Assembly: GCF_030817215.1 (NCBI RefSeq)
Contig: NZ_JAUSZA010000001.1
Location: 1,958,501 to 2,022,500, forward strand
DNA from: Paenibacillus sp. V4I3
GTDB lineage: Bacteria; Bacillota; Bacilli; Paenibacillales; NBRC-103111
Direction: 5' to 3'
Length of the DNA stretch: 64,000 nt
Shown: piece after piece, positions 56,167-64,000 of the stretch
Layout of the letters: each line of letters starts with the position of its first letter
Position numbering within the stretch: the first letter of the stretch is position 1
Notes under the pieces: model-generated
Seen by the model: the letters and a program-made list of their open reading frames with translations, nothing else
Told to the model about the DNA's origin: nothing
Database searches by the model: none
Program-made: the position numbers and the translations under genes

Positions 56167-57279
56167 ATGGCTGAGAAAATTTGGTTGGCCTCACCTCATA
56201 TGAGCGACGAGGGATATGAAATCCAGTATGTACAAGAAGCGTTTGATACTAACTGGGTAGCACCACTTGGACCGAATGTTACTGGCTTTGAAAATGAACT
56301 TGCGGCAAAAGTTGGGGCAAAAGCAGCTTCGGCAACTACTACTGGAACTGCAGCTATCCATTTGGCACTTAAATCAGTGGGTGTAACAGAAGGGGACATC
56401 GTGTTTTGTCAGTCTTTGACCTTTTCAGCTACCGCTAATCCGATAATTTATGAAAAGGCGATACCAGTATTTATCGATAGTAATTTTGAAACTTGGAATA
56501 TGAATCCGGATGCTCTTGAAACAGCCTTTAAGAAGTATCCAAATGTAAAGGCTGTTATCGTAGTTCATTTATACGGGCTTTCTGCGGACTTGGACAGAAT
56601 CGTAGAAATCTGCAAGAAGCACAATGTACCACTAATTGAAGATGCAGCAGAATCGCTTGGAACTTACTATAAAGGAAAATATACAGGAACTTTTGGGGAA
56701 TTTGGAATATTTTCATTTAACGGAAACAAAATCATTACCACTTCAGGCGGTGGTATGCTAGTATCAGACGATGAGAAAAAAATTATTAAGACTAGATATT
56801 GGGCAACGCAGTCTCGAGACCAAGCAAGACACTACCAACATAGTGAGTTAGGGTTCAATTACCGGATGAGCAATGTTGTTGCTGGCATTGGTAGAGGACA
56901 GCTAAAAGTACTTGATCAGAGAGTTGATAAAAAGAAATATATCTTTGAGTATTATAAAAGAGCGCTAAGTGAGCTGGAAGGTGTTCAGTTCATGCCAATT
57001 AACGAATGGAATGAGCCGAATTATTGGCTTTCATGTATGATGCTTGGTGGAAAAGTTAGACCATTAGATGTCATGATCAGGCTTGAGAAAGAAAACATTG
57101 AAGCAAGACCTGTCTGGAAACCAATGCACATGCAGCCTTTCTTTGAGGAATTTGATTACATTGGTGAAAATGTTAGTGAAATATTGTTTGAGAATGGTGT
57201 ATGTCTACCATCTGATACGAAGATGACAGATGAGGATTTGGATAGAGTTTGCAAAATAATTAAGGGGCTCTGGCAGTAG
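56167..57279 (+). CDS. DegT/DnrJ/EryC1-family aminotransferase (PglE-like)
   Basis: 370 residues. The PLP Lys is in FSFNGNKIITTSGGGML (near 186), with VVHLYGLSADLD, EDAAESLGTYYKGK (the Asp that binds the PLP ring) and NYRMSNVVAGIGRGQL. Aminates UDP-4-keto-6-deoxy-GlcNAc. Start: ATG 56167 has AGGGGAAGTG upstream, while GTG 56158 is too close to it. Followed 1 nt later by the sugar transferase. Confidence 0.9.
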   Translation: MAEKIWLASPHMSDEGYEIQYVQEAFDTNWVAPLGPNVTGFENELAAKVGAKAASATTTGTAAIHLALKSVGVTEGDIVFCQSLTFSATANPIIYEKAIPVFIDSNFETWNMNPDALETAFKKYPNVKAVIVVHLYGLSADLDRIVEICKKHNVPLIEDAAESLGTYYKGKYTGTFGEFGIFSFNGNKIITTSGGGMLVSDDEKKIIKTRYWATQSRDQARHYQHSELGFNYRMSNVVAGIGRGQLKVLDQRVDKKKYIFEYYKRALSELEGVQFMPINEWNEPNYWLSCMMLGGKVRPLDVMIRLEKENIEARPVWKPMHMQPFFEEFDYIGENVSEILFENGVCLPSDTKMTDEDLDRVCKIIKGLWQ

Positions 57280-57280
57280 G

Positions 57281-57913
57281 ATGAAGCATAAAAAAGGATT
57301 TTATGTAAATTATATTAAAAGACCTCAAGATTTGATTCTTACTTTGATAGCTCTTATTATTATTAGTCCGATACTTTTGGTTGTTGCTATTATGGTGCGA
57401 TTTAAACTAGGAAGTCCAGTATTATTTACCCAAGAACGACCGGGAATGAATGGGGAAATATTCAAAATATATAAATTTAGAACTATGACTGATGAGAAAG
57501 ATGAAAATGGAGAGCTATTTCCAGATTCGATAAGACTTACTAAGTTTGGTAGGTTTTTAAGATCTACAAGTCTTGATGAACTTCCTGAACTCTGGAATAT
57601 AATTCGTGGAGAAATGGCGATAGTTGGGCCGAGACCTTTATTAAATCAATATCTGCCTTTGTATAGTGAATATCAAAAGAGAAGACATGAAATGAGACCT
57701 GGTCTATCTGGACATGCTCAGATTAACGGACGTAATGCAATAAGTTGGGATGACAAGTTTAAACTAGATGTTGATTATGTAAACAATGTGAGTTTTATTG
57801 GAGATTGGAAGATCATTTTCCTTACGTTTAAAATGGTATTCATGAGAGAAGGAATTAGTTCAAATACATCAGTTACAATGGAGCCTTTTAAGGGTTCACA
57901 ACAGGAAGTTTGA
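57281..57913 (+). CDS. Polyprenyl-phosphate sugar-1-phosphate transferase (PglC-like)
   Basis: 210 residues, monotopic phosphoglycosyltransferase. One N-terminal hydrophobic segment (LILTLIALIIISPILLVVAIMV), then FTQERPGMNGEIFKIYKFRTM, the Asp-Glu active pair in STSLDELPELWNI and GEMAIVGPRPLL, and MRPGLSGHAQINGRN. Loads the first sugar phosphate, presumably diacetylbacillosamine, onto undecaprenyl phosphate. Next to PglE- and PglD-type genes. Confidence 0.93.
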   Translation: MKHKKGFYVNYIKRPQDLILTLIALIIISPILLVVAIMVRFKLGSPVLFTQERPGMNGEIFKIYKFRTMTDEKDENGELFPDSIRLTKFGRFLRSTSLDELPELWNIIRGEMAIVGPRPLLNQYLPLYSEYQKRRHEMRPGLSGHAQINGRNAISWDDKFKLDVDYVNNVSFIGDWKIIFLTFKMVFMREGISSNTSVTMEPFKGSQQEV

Positions 57914-57914
57914 G

Positions 57915-58541
57915 ATGATGAACAAAATACTATTGATTATCGGTGCCAGTGGACATGGGAAAGTTGTCGCTGACATTGCGATAAAAATGAATAATTGGCA
58001 AAGCATCGCATTCCTTGATGATAACGAGTCTATTAGGACATGTGTTGGTTTAGGAGTCATCGGTAAGTCTGATGATGCTTTTAGATTCAAAGATGATGCC
58101 GAATTCTTTGTTGCTATTGGGAACAATAGCACAAGAAAGAAGATTCAAGAGAAGCTAGAAACAGATGGCGCTTCGGTGGTGTCACTGGTTCATCCTCGTG
58201 CTGTGATTGGAACTGATGTTGAGATTGGAGCCGGTACTGTTGTTATGGCTGGTGTTGTAATAAATAGTTCTACGAAAATAGGTAAAGGATGCATCATAAA
58301 CACATGTAGCAGTTTGGATCACGATAATGTTATGGAGGATTATGTGCATATTTCTCCAGGTGTGACGACTGCAGGTAGTGTGATAGTCGGGCATGGTTCG
58401 TGGTTAGGTATTGGAAGTACAGTAATCAATAATATAACCATCTGCAGTGCTTGCATAGTAGGTGCAGGGGCTGTGGTGGTTAAGGATATTACTGAGTCTG
58501 GGACTTTTGTGGGGGTGCCAGCAAGGAGAGTAGACTCTTGA
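57915..58541 (+). CDS. Sugar N-acetyltransferase of the NeuD/PglD family
   Basis: 208 residues. An N-terminal Rossmann-like part (IIGASGHGKVVADIAI) precedes a left-handed beta-helix built of hexapeptide repeats (IGTDVEIGAGTVVMAGVVIN, TKIGKGCIINTCSS) ending VGVPARRV. Catalytic His in SLDHDN. Completes UDP-diacetylbacillosamine by acetylating the C4 amine. Confidence 0.92.
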   Translation: MMNKILLIIGASGHGKVVADIAIKMNNWQSIAFLDDNESIRTCVGLGVIGKSDDAFRFKDDAEFFVAIGNNSTRKKIQEKLETDGASVVSLVHPRAVIGTDVEIGAGTVVMAGVVINSSTKIGKGCIINTCSSLDHDNVMEDYVHISPGVTTAGSVIVGHGSWLGIGSTVINNITICSACIVGAGAVVVKDITESGTFVGVPARRVDS

Positions 58542-59770
58542 ATGTATTGTTTTTAACGTTGTTAGATTTTTCTTCTATTGATGAGAGAGGAATTTATACT
58601 GATTTAATGAGGGAATTTGTCAAAGCTAATCATAACATTTACATTATCTCGCCTACAGAAAAAAGGAAAAAAGAGCCAACAAGATTACTTGACAGCGTGA
58701 AAGTCAAAATATTAAAACTGCAAATTGGAAATATTCAAAAAACAAATTTGATTGAAAAGGGCATATCAACCTTAACACTCGAATCAAAATTTAGAGAAGG
58801 AATATCTCAATTTTTCAATGACGTAGCGTTTGATTTGGTTTTATATTCAACCCCACCTATTACACTGCAGAAAGCTGTTGAATTTGTTAAAAATAGAGAT
58901 AATGCAAAAACATATTTATTGTTGAAAGATATTTTTCCGCAAAATGCAGTTGATTTAGGGTTACTTAAGAAAACTGGAGTAAAGGGTTTAATTTACAAAT
59001 ATTTTCGGTCAAAAGAAGAAAGACTTTATAGGATATCTGACTACATTGGATGTATGTCAGAGGCAAATGTAGAGTATATTTCGAAAAATAATTTGAATGT
59101 TAAATCAGAAATTGTTGAAGTTTGTCCTAATAGTATAGAACCCGAGAATGTTAAGAAAGACGAAACAACAACATATAATCTAAAAAACAAATATGGAATA
59201 TCTATTGGTAAAACTGTATTTATTTATGGTGGGAATTTAGGGAAACCGCAAGGAGTAGACTTTCTTTTGGAGTGCTTAGAGGCAAACGAGGATAACGAGC
59301 ATTCATTTATTTTAATAGTTGGATCAGGGACGGAGTTTGGTAAATTAGAAAACTATTTTGAAATTAAAAAGCCGAAAAATGCTAAATTATTACACCAACT
59401 TCCGAAAAATGATTATGAAGAATTAGCCAATTCATGCGATGTTGGATTGATTTTCTTAGATAATCGATTTACCATACCTAATTTTCCGTCAAGATTACTT
59501 TCATATATGCAAGCATCAATGCCAGTATTAGCAGCAACTGACGGGAATACAGATATCGGGAGGGTGGTAGAAGATGGTATATTTGGATTTTGGTGTGAAA
59601 GTAAAGATGTGGAAAAATTTAATAAATTAGTTAATAGTTTGTGTGATTTAAATTTGAGGAAAGAATTAGGTGCAAACGCTAGAAATTATTTAGAGAATAA
59701 TTATACAGCGAAACATTCATATGAAATTATTATAAATCATTTTAAAAACATGGAAAAGAGGAACTGTTAG
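58538..59770 (+). CDS. GT4-type glycosyltransferase (WbuB-like)
   Basis: 410 residues, two Rossmann-like halves (GT-B fold). VLFLTLLDFSSIDERGIYTDL at the N-terminus, LVLYSTPPITLQKAVEFV, KDIFPQNAVDLGLL, FIYGGNLGKPQGVDFLLEC and the late FPSRLLSYMQASMPVLAATDGNTDIG nucleotide-sugar site. Similar to the WbuB group found with L-FucNAc genes, so it probably adds L-FucNAc, whose synthesis follows. TTG start overlaps the previous stop (TTGA) with AAGGAGAG upstream. Confidence 0.88.
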   Translation: MNVLFLTLLDFSSIDERGIYTDLMREFVKANHNIYIISPTEKRKKEPTRLLDSVKVKILKLQIGNIQKTNLIEKGISTLTLESKFREGISQFFNDVAFDLVLYSTPPITLQKAVEFVKNRDNAKTYLLLKDIFPQNAVDLGLLKKTGVKGLIYKYFRSKEERLYRISDYIGCMSEANVEYISKNNLNVKSEIVEVCPNSIEPENVKKDETTTYNLKNKYGISIGKTVFIYGGNLGKPQGVDFLLECLEANEDNEHSFILIVGSGTEFGKLENYFEIKKPKNAKLLHQLPKNDYEELANSCDVGLIFLDNRFTIPNFPSRLLSYMQASMPVLAATDGNTDIGRVVEDGIFGFWCESKDVEKFNKLVNSLCDLNLRKELGANARNYLENNYTAKHSYEIIINHFKNMEKRNC

Positions 59771-60793
59771 ATGTTTGATGGGAATACGTTATTGATTACA
59801 GGTGGTACAGGTTCCTTTGGAAATGCCATAATGAAAAGATTCTTAGATACTAATATAAGGGAAATTCGCATTTTTTCTCGTGATGAAAAAAAACAAGATG
59901 ATATGAGGAAACAATACAATAATGAGAAATTAAAGTTTTATTTAGGCGATGTTAGGGATTTAGCAAGTGTAAAAAACGCGATGCACGATGTAGATTATGT
60001 TTTTCATGCGGCTGCACTAAAACAAGTACCTTCGTGTGAGTTTTTTCCTTTAGAAGCGGTTAAAACAAACATATTGGGTACGGATAATGTTCTTACCGCA
60101 GCTATAGATTTCGCAATAAAAAAAGTTATTTGTCTTTCTACAGATAAAGCAGCTTATCCGATCAATGCAATGGGAATCTCGAAAGCGATGATGGAAAAAG
60201 TTCTTGTCGCAAAATCAAGGACAGTATCACGAGATAAAACAATGATTTGTGGAACAAGATATGGCAACGTTATGGCCTCCAGAGGCTCAGTAATTCCACT
60301 CTTCATCGAACAAATAAAAAGTGGAAAGCCGTTGACAGTGACAGATCCTAATATGACAAGATTTCTGATGAGTCTCGAGGAGGCTGTTGAGCTCGTAGTG
60401 TTTGCTTTTCAAAATGCTGACACAGGAGACATTATGGTTCAAAAAGCACCTGCTTGCACTGTTGGTGAACTTGCTCAAGCATTGAAAGAACTATTTGATG
60501 CTGATAATGAAATTAAAGTAATTGGTACTCGACATGGTGAAAAATTATACGAAACCTTGCTTACTAGAGAAGAACGTGTGATCGCACAAGACATGGGCGG
60601 GTTCTACAGAGTTCCAGCTGATCAAAGAGACCTGAATTATGAAAAGTATTTTGTAGAAGGTGACGAGAAGCTAGCTACAGAAGATGAGTATAACTCTCAT
60701 AATACCCACAGACTAAGTGGTGAGCAAGTAAAAGATAGGCTGCTGGCGTTAGACTATGTAAAAGAAGAGCTGAAGGGCTGGAATAATCGGTGA
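59771..60793 (+). CDS. capE: UDP-GlcNAc 4,6-dehydratase/5-epimerase CapE
   Basis: 340-residue soluble SDR. LLITGGTGSFGNAIMKRFLD (NAD), HAAALKQVPSCEFFPLEAV, CLSTDKAAYPINAMGISKAMMEK (active site with Met in place of Tyr), RYGNVMASRGSVIPLF. Makes UDP-6-deoxy-4-keto-AltNAc, the first step to UDP-L-FucNAc (known for CapE/FnlA). Starts at the nucleotide after the previous stop. Confidence 0.93.
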   Translation: MFDGNTLLITGGTGSFGNAIMKRFLDTNIREIRIFSRDEKKQDDMRKQYNNEKLKFYLGDVRDLASVKNAMHDVDYVFHAAALKQVPSCEFFPLEAVKTNILGTDNVLTAAIDFAIKKVICLSTDKAAYPINAMGISKAMMEKVLVAKSRTVSRDKTMICGTRYGNVMASRGSVIPLFIEQIKSGKPLTVTDPNMTRFLMSLEEAVELVVFAFQNADTGDIMVQKAPACTVGELAQALKELFDADNEIKVIGTRHGEKLYETLLTREERVIAQDMGGFYRVPADQRDLNYEKYFVEGDEKLATEDEYNSHNTHRLSGEQVKDRLLALDYVKEELKGWNNR

Positions 60794-61899
60794 AAATTCT
60801 TGTAACAGGTTCACAAGGATTTATAGGAAAAAACTTAATAGTAGAGCTAAGAAACAGAGAATATAATGATATTTTTGAGTACAACAAAGATACTGTCCCA
60901 GAACTTCTTGATGAGTATTGCAAGGAAGCAGCCTTTGTATTTCATCTTGCAGGGGTAAATCGACCCAAAGATAAATCAGAGTTTATGGAAGGAAACTTTG
61001 AATTTACTTCAATTCTGTTAAAAACTCTATATAAGCACAAAAATACCTGCCCAGTGATGATTTCCTCTTCTATTCAAGCTGAGCTTGATAACCCTTACGG
61101 TGATAGTAAAAAAGCAGGAGAAGAACTTCTATTTGAATATAGTAAAGAGACCGGAGCAAAGGTGCTAGTATATAGGTTTCCTAACGTATTTGGTAAATGG
61201 TGCAGGCCAAATTATAACAGTGCAGTTGCGACATTTTGCCACAATATCGCGCATGATTTGTCTATTCAAATGAATGATCCAAGTGTTGTGATGAATCTTG
61301 TTTATATAGATGACGTTGTGAAAGAGCTAATTAAAGCTCTTGAGGGGAAAGAAAACAAAGTAGATAAATTTTGTGAAGTGCCTGTAAGACATACCATCAC
61401 TGTCGGTGAAATTGTTGAGCAAATTTACTCATTCAAGAAAAGTAGAAATGACAGATCAGTTCCAAAAATGTCAAATATATTTACAAAGAAGTTATATAGC
61501 ACTTACTTAAGCTACTTACCTGAGGATCAGTTCAGCTATGATCTTAAAATGAATGTAGATCAACGAGGGTCCTTTACAGAGTTTATTAAAACCTCCGATA
61601 GAGGTCAGGTATCTGTGAATATCTCAAAATCTGGTATTACAAAGGGAAATCATTGGCATCATACGAAGAATGAAAAGTTCCTCGTAGTTAGTGGTAAAGG
61701 GGTTATTCGTTTTAGAAAAATAGATTCAGATGTAGTATTGGAGTATTTCGTTAGTGGTGACAAGATGGAAGTAGTGGACATTCCAACAGGATACACACAT
61801 AATATTGAAAACCTTGGGGATACAGATATGGTAACGATTATGTGGGCCAATGAACCATTTGATCCAGAAAATCCTGATACATACTTTTTGGAGGTATAG
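60790..61899 (+). CDS. capF: UDP-sugar epimerase/reductase CapF
   Basis: 369 residues, two domains as in staphylococcal CapF: an N-terminal SDR (KILVTGSQGFIGKNLIVEL; PYGDSKKAGEELL with YxxxK shape) and a C-terminal cupin with zinc-binding His (GNHWHHTKNEKFLVVSGKG) at about 285-360. Epimerises C3 and reduces C4. GTG start overlaps the capE stop by 4 nt. Confidence 0.94.
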   Translation: MKILVTGSQGFIGKNLIVELRNREYNDIFEYNKDTVPELLDEYCKEAAFVFHLAGVNRPKDKSEFMEGNFEFTSILLKTLYKHKNTCPVMISSSIQAELDNPYGDSKKAGEELLFEYSKETGAKVLVYRFPNVFGKWCRPNYNSAVATFCHNIAHDLSIQMNDPSVVMNLVYIDDVVKELIKALEGKENKVDKFCEVPVRHTITVGEIVEQIYSFKKSRNDRSVPKMSNIFTKKLYSTYLSYLPEDQFSYDLKMNVDQRGSFTEFIKTSDRGQVSVNISKSGITKGNHWHHTKNEKFLVVSGKGVIRFRKIDSDVVLEYFVSGDKMEVVDIPTGYTHNIENLGDTDMVTIMWANEPFDPENPDTYFLEV

Positions 61900-61902
61900 C
61901 TT

Positions 61903-63030
61903 ATGAAGAAGTTAAAAGTAATGACAGTCGTAGGGACTAGACCTGAGATAATTAGACTGTCAGCTGTTATCAGAAAACTAGATGAATCAGAAGCAATAGA
62001 TCATGTGCTTGTCCATACAGGACAAAACTACGACTTTGAGTTGAATGAAGTGTTTTTTCAGGACTTTAAATTAAAAAAGCCAGATTATTTTCTAAATGCC
62101 GCTTCTGGATCGCCTATGACTACCATTGGTAACATATTTATTAATATTGAAAATGTCTTAGAGGAGGTAAAGCCAGATGCGTTTCTTGTTTTAGGGGATA
62201 CAAATAGCTGTTTGTGTGCAATTGCAGCAAAACGAAGACACATTCCAATTTTCCATATGGAAGCAGGAAACAGGTGCTTTGACCAACGTGTTCCCGAAGA
62301 AACAAACAGAAAAATTGTTGACCATATTTCAGATGTAAATTTAACCTATAGCGATATTGCAAGAGAATATTTACTAAGAGAAGGTTTGCCTGCAGATAGG
62401 ATTATCAAGACTGGTAGCCCAATGTTTGAAGTAATCCATTCCAGAATGGATGATATAAATAATTCAGATGTTCTTAATAGATTGCAATTGATGGAAGGGC
62501 AATATTTTGTTGTATCTGCCCATAGAGAAGAAAATATTAATTCGGAATCCAACTTTCTAAGTTTAGTTGAAAGTCTCAATGCCATTGCTGAAAAATACGA
62601 ACTTCCGGTTATTGTCAGCACACATCCGCGAACACGCAATATGATTGATTCTAAAAAAATAGAATTTCATCCGTTGGTTTCACTTCTGAAACCACTTGGT
62701 TTTAATGAATATGTTAAACTTCAAGTTAAATCCAAGGCTGTTTTAAGCGATAGCGGAACAATTAGCGAGGAGTCCTCAATACTAAAATTTAGGGCGCTTA
62801 ATATTAGACAGGCACATGAACGCCCTGAAGCCATGGAAGAAGCATCAGTCATGTTGGTTGGATTAAACAAAGAGCGAATTTTGCAAGGTTTGGATATTTT
62901 AGAATCACAAATACCCGCAACGTTGAGGACTGTCAGTGACTATAGTATGCCAAATGTTTCGGAAAAGGTACTGAGGATTATTCTTTCTTATACGGATTAT
63001 GTGAATAGGACTGTATGGGGCAAGCAATAA
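61903..63030 (+). CDS. capG: UDP-N-acetyl sugar 2-epimerase CapG (WecB family)
   Basis: 375 residues. KVMTVVGTRPEIIRLSAVI, HTGQNYDFELNEVFFQDF, VLGDTNSC, MEAGNRCFDQRVPEETNRK and SDSGTISEESSIL show a non-hydrolysing GT-B-fold epimerase. Third step to UDP-L-FucNAc. Follows capF by 3 nt. Confidence 0.94.
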   Translation: MKKLKVMTVVGTRPEIIRLSAVIRKLDESEAIDHVLVHTGQNYDFELNEVFFQDFKLKKPDYFLNAASGSPMTTIGNIFINIENVLEEVKPDAFLVLGDTNSCLCAIAAKRRHIPIFHMEAGNRCFDQRVPEETNRKIVDHISDVNLTYSDIAREYLLREGLPADRIIKTGSPMFEVIHSRMDDINNSDVLNRLQLMEGQYFVVSAHREENINSESNFLSLVESLNAIAEKYELPVIVSTHPRTRNMIDSKKIEFHPLVSLLKPLGFNEYVKLQVKSKAVLSDSGTISEESSILKFRALNIRQAHERPEAMEEASVMLVGLNKERILQGLDILESQIPATLRTVSDYSMPNVSEKVLRIILSYTDYVNRTVWGKQ

Positions 63031-63116
63031 TAAGGTCAATTCTCGCACAAATGGAATTTTAGAGTATTGTGTATAAATAAGCATGATTTCCGTCATGCAA
63101 TAGTTTGGGGGATATT

Positions 63117-64000
63117 GTGCGAAAAAGATCGGTATTAAGAGAAACGTTGTTTTCATCAGGCGTTTCTGCCATTGCTAAGGTATTGGCTTTTATAAGAACG
63201 TCGGTTACTGCTTCGATTTTCGGTGCGACTGGGGTGACCGATGCATTTTATATGGCATCAGATATAATAACCCTGCTTTCAGGAGTAACAAATAGCCTAA
63301 CAACCGTAATTGTTCCAATGCGAACTAAGCTTAGCGCAGAAAAAGGGGGTAAATATGCCGAGCAATATACAAATGCATTATTATGCGCAATGCTTTTGTT
63401 TTCATTGTGTTTCGGTGTTCTTATATTTATTTTTGCGCATTTCTTTGTAAATCTATTTGCCCCGGATTTTACTAAAAGCGCACATGACCTTACTGTAATT
63501 GCTTTACGTATTTTTTCTCCTATCATCGCGGTAACAACAATCGTATCTCTTTTTTCAGGGATTCTTAATGCACAAGAAAAGTATGTTCCCGGACAGCTAA
63601 CAGGGATTATGTTGAATTTGGTTTCCATGATTTTCCCGCTAATTCTTAATAAATATTTTGGCATATATGCAATGATTTTCGGATTTTTAGCAGGCAGTGT
63701 CTTACAGATTGCTGTATTAATTCCGTTTTTTAAAGGATCATACAGGCTTTTTTTTGAATTTAAATGGAAAAAATTTCCAATCAAGAAAACAGTCTTAATG
63801 TGCGTTCCTGTTTTTATCGGATCATTTGCCTTTTCTATTAACCAGGCAGTTAACAAGGCGTTGGCGTCTAGTCTACAGATAGGAAGCGTAACTGCTCTAG
63901 GCTATGCAAGCCAATTGATTTTCTTTATTCAAGGGGTAATTATAATCCCTATAACTACAACATTATTTACCACTCTTTCTATTCTTGTCACCAACAATAG
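63117..64000 (+). CDS. MurJ/MviN-like polysaccharide flippase, cut by the window end
   Basis: Open from GTG 63117 to the window edge, no stop (at least 294 codons). Starts MRKRSVLRETLFSSGVSAIAKVLAF, with repeated hydrophobic segments, the MOP-superfamily pattern FGATGVTDAFYMASDI, and SFAFSINQAVNKALASSLQIGSVTALGYASQL, the MurJ-like hallmark. GGGGG lies six bases upstream. As the last gene seen in the glycan cluster it would flip the lipid-linked repeat, although sequence resembles MurJ more than classic Wzx. Confidence 0.85.
   Translation, partial: MRKRSVLRETLFSSGVSAIAKVLAFIRTSVTASIFGATGVTDAFYMASDIITLLSGVTNSLTTVIVPMRTKLSAEKGGKYAEQYTNALLCAMLLFSLCFGVLIFIFAHFFVNLFAPDFTKSAHDLTVIALRIFSPIIAVTTIVSLFSGILNAQEKYVPGQLTGIMLNLVSMIFPLILNKYFGIYAMIFGFLAGSVLQIAVLIPFFKGSYRLFFEFKWKKFPIKKTVLMCVPVFIGSFAFSINQAVNKALASSLQIGSVTALGYASQLIFFIQGVIIIPITTTLFTTLSILVTNN

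Noticed and set aside
63248..63856. Leftward 202-codon frame at the window end
   Set aside because: Antisense to the MurJ-like flippase, whose frame has membrane segments and a good start.

Overview
The window looks like the chromosome of a spore-forming Gram-positive bacterium of the Paenibacillus type. Evidence: Bacillus-type Shine-Dalgarno sites, T-box leaders, a CIRCE element in front of groES-groEL, spore genes (an SspH-type SASP, a CotD-like coat protein), and the gene order tsaE-tsaB-rimI-tsaD ... ABC-F ... moaC ... tatA-tatC ... groES-groEL, which follows B. subtilis from memory. Genus assignment is inference; no 16S gene is present.

Layout. 0-6.5 kb: a secreted COG4315-repeat protein, an ECF sigma/anti-sigma pair, a ring-cleaving dioxygenase, and selD-mnmH (selenium used for tRNA). 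6.5-12 kb: a LysR regulator divergent from a variant adenylosuccinate synthetase, then a leftward arsenic operon arsR-arsB-arsC-arsI plus a tyrosine/dual-specificity phosphatase. 12-14.9 kb: a DNA ligase and Ku (NHEJ) beside two small genes, one an SspH-type spore protein. 14.9-17.9 kb: the t6A operon tsaE-tsaB-rimI-tsaD, with tsaD carrying an apparent 1-nt insertion. 17.9-20.7 kb: tandem leucine T-boxes in front of leuA, followed by a dense cluster of DnaA boxes. 20.7-23.7 kb: a phosphatase-superfamily-like/membrane gene split by a frameshift, then a 115-bp tandem repeat. 23.7-30.3 kb: a GntR-controlled, probably CcpA-controlled operon for a sugar acid (dehydrogenase, DUF1537 kinase, class II aldolase, GntP permease, GlpX). 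30.3-40 kb: ABC-F, an endonuclease/phosphatase, 5-formyl-THF cyclo-ligase, molybdenum cofactor genes, Tat translocase, groES-groEL. 40-45.4 kb: a 1411-residue diguanylate cyclase fused to degenerate kinase-like and ATPase-like regions, and a coat protein. 45.4-51.6 kb: a graveyard of broken genes (SWIM protein, SNF2 helicase, a small leftward gene, a Wzz chain-length regulator). 51.6-64 kb: an AT-rich glycan cluster that runs off the end.

How the genes work together. The glycan cluster holds a coherent pathway: a PglF/CapD-type dehydratase, PglE-type aminotransferase and PglD-type acetyltransferase should make UDP-diacetylbacillosamine, a PglC-type transferase would load it on the lipid carrier, and CapE-CapF-CapG would supply UDP-N-acetyl-L-fucosamine to the GT4 transferase; an O-antigen-ligase/polymerase and a MurJ-like flippase complete it. 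The sugar-acid operon links oxidation, phosphorylation and aldol cleavage to gluconeogenesis through GlpX.

Caution. Several disruptions (tsaD, the split membrane gene, part of the SWIM gene) are homopolymer-length changes, which can be sequencing error; others (in-frame stops in the SWIM, small leftward and Wzz genes) look like real decay. The strongest items for follow-up are the DnaA-box cluster, the sugar-acid operon with its ATC-start glpX, the tandem T-boxes with a duplicated stem fragment, the LysR/PurA-variant pair and the pseudokinase-diguanylate cyclase.
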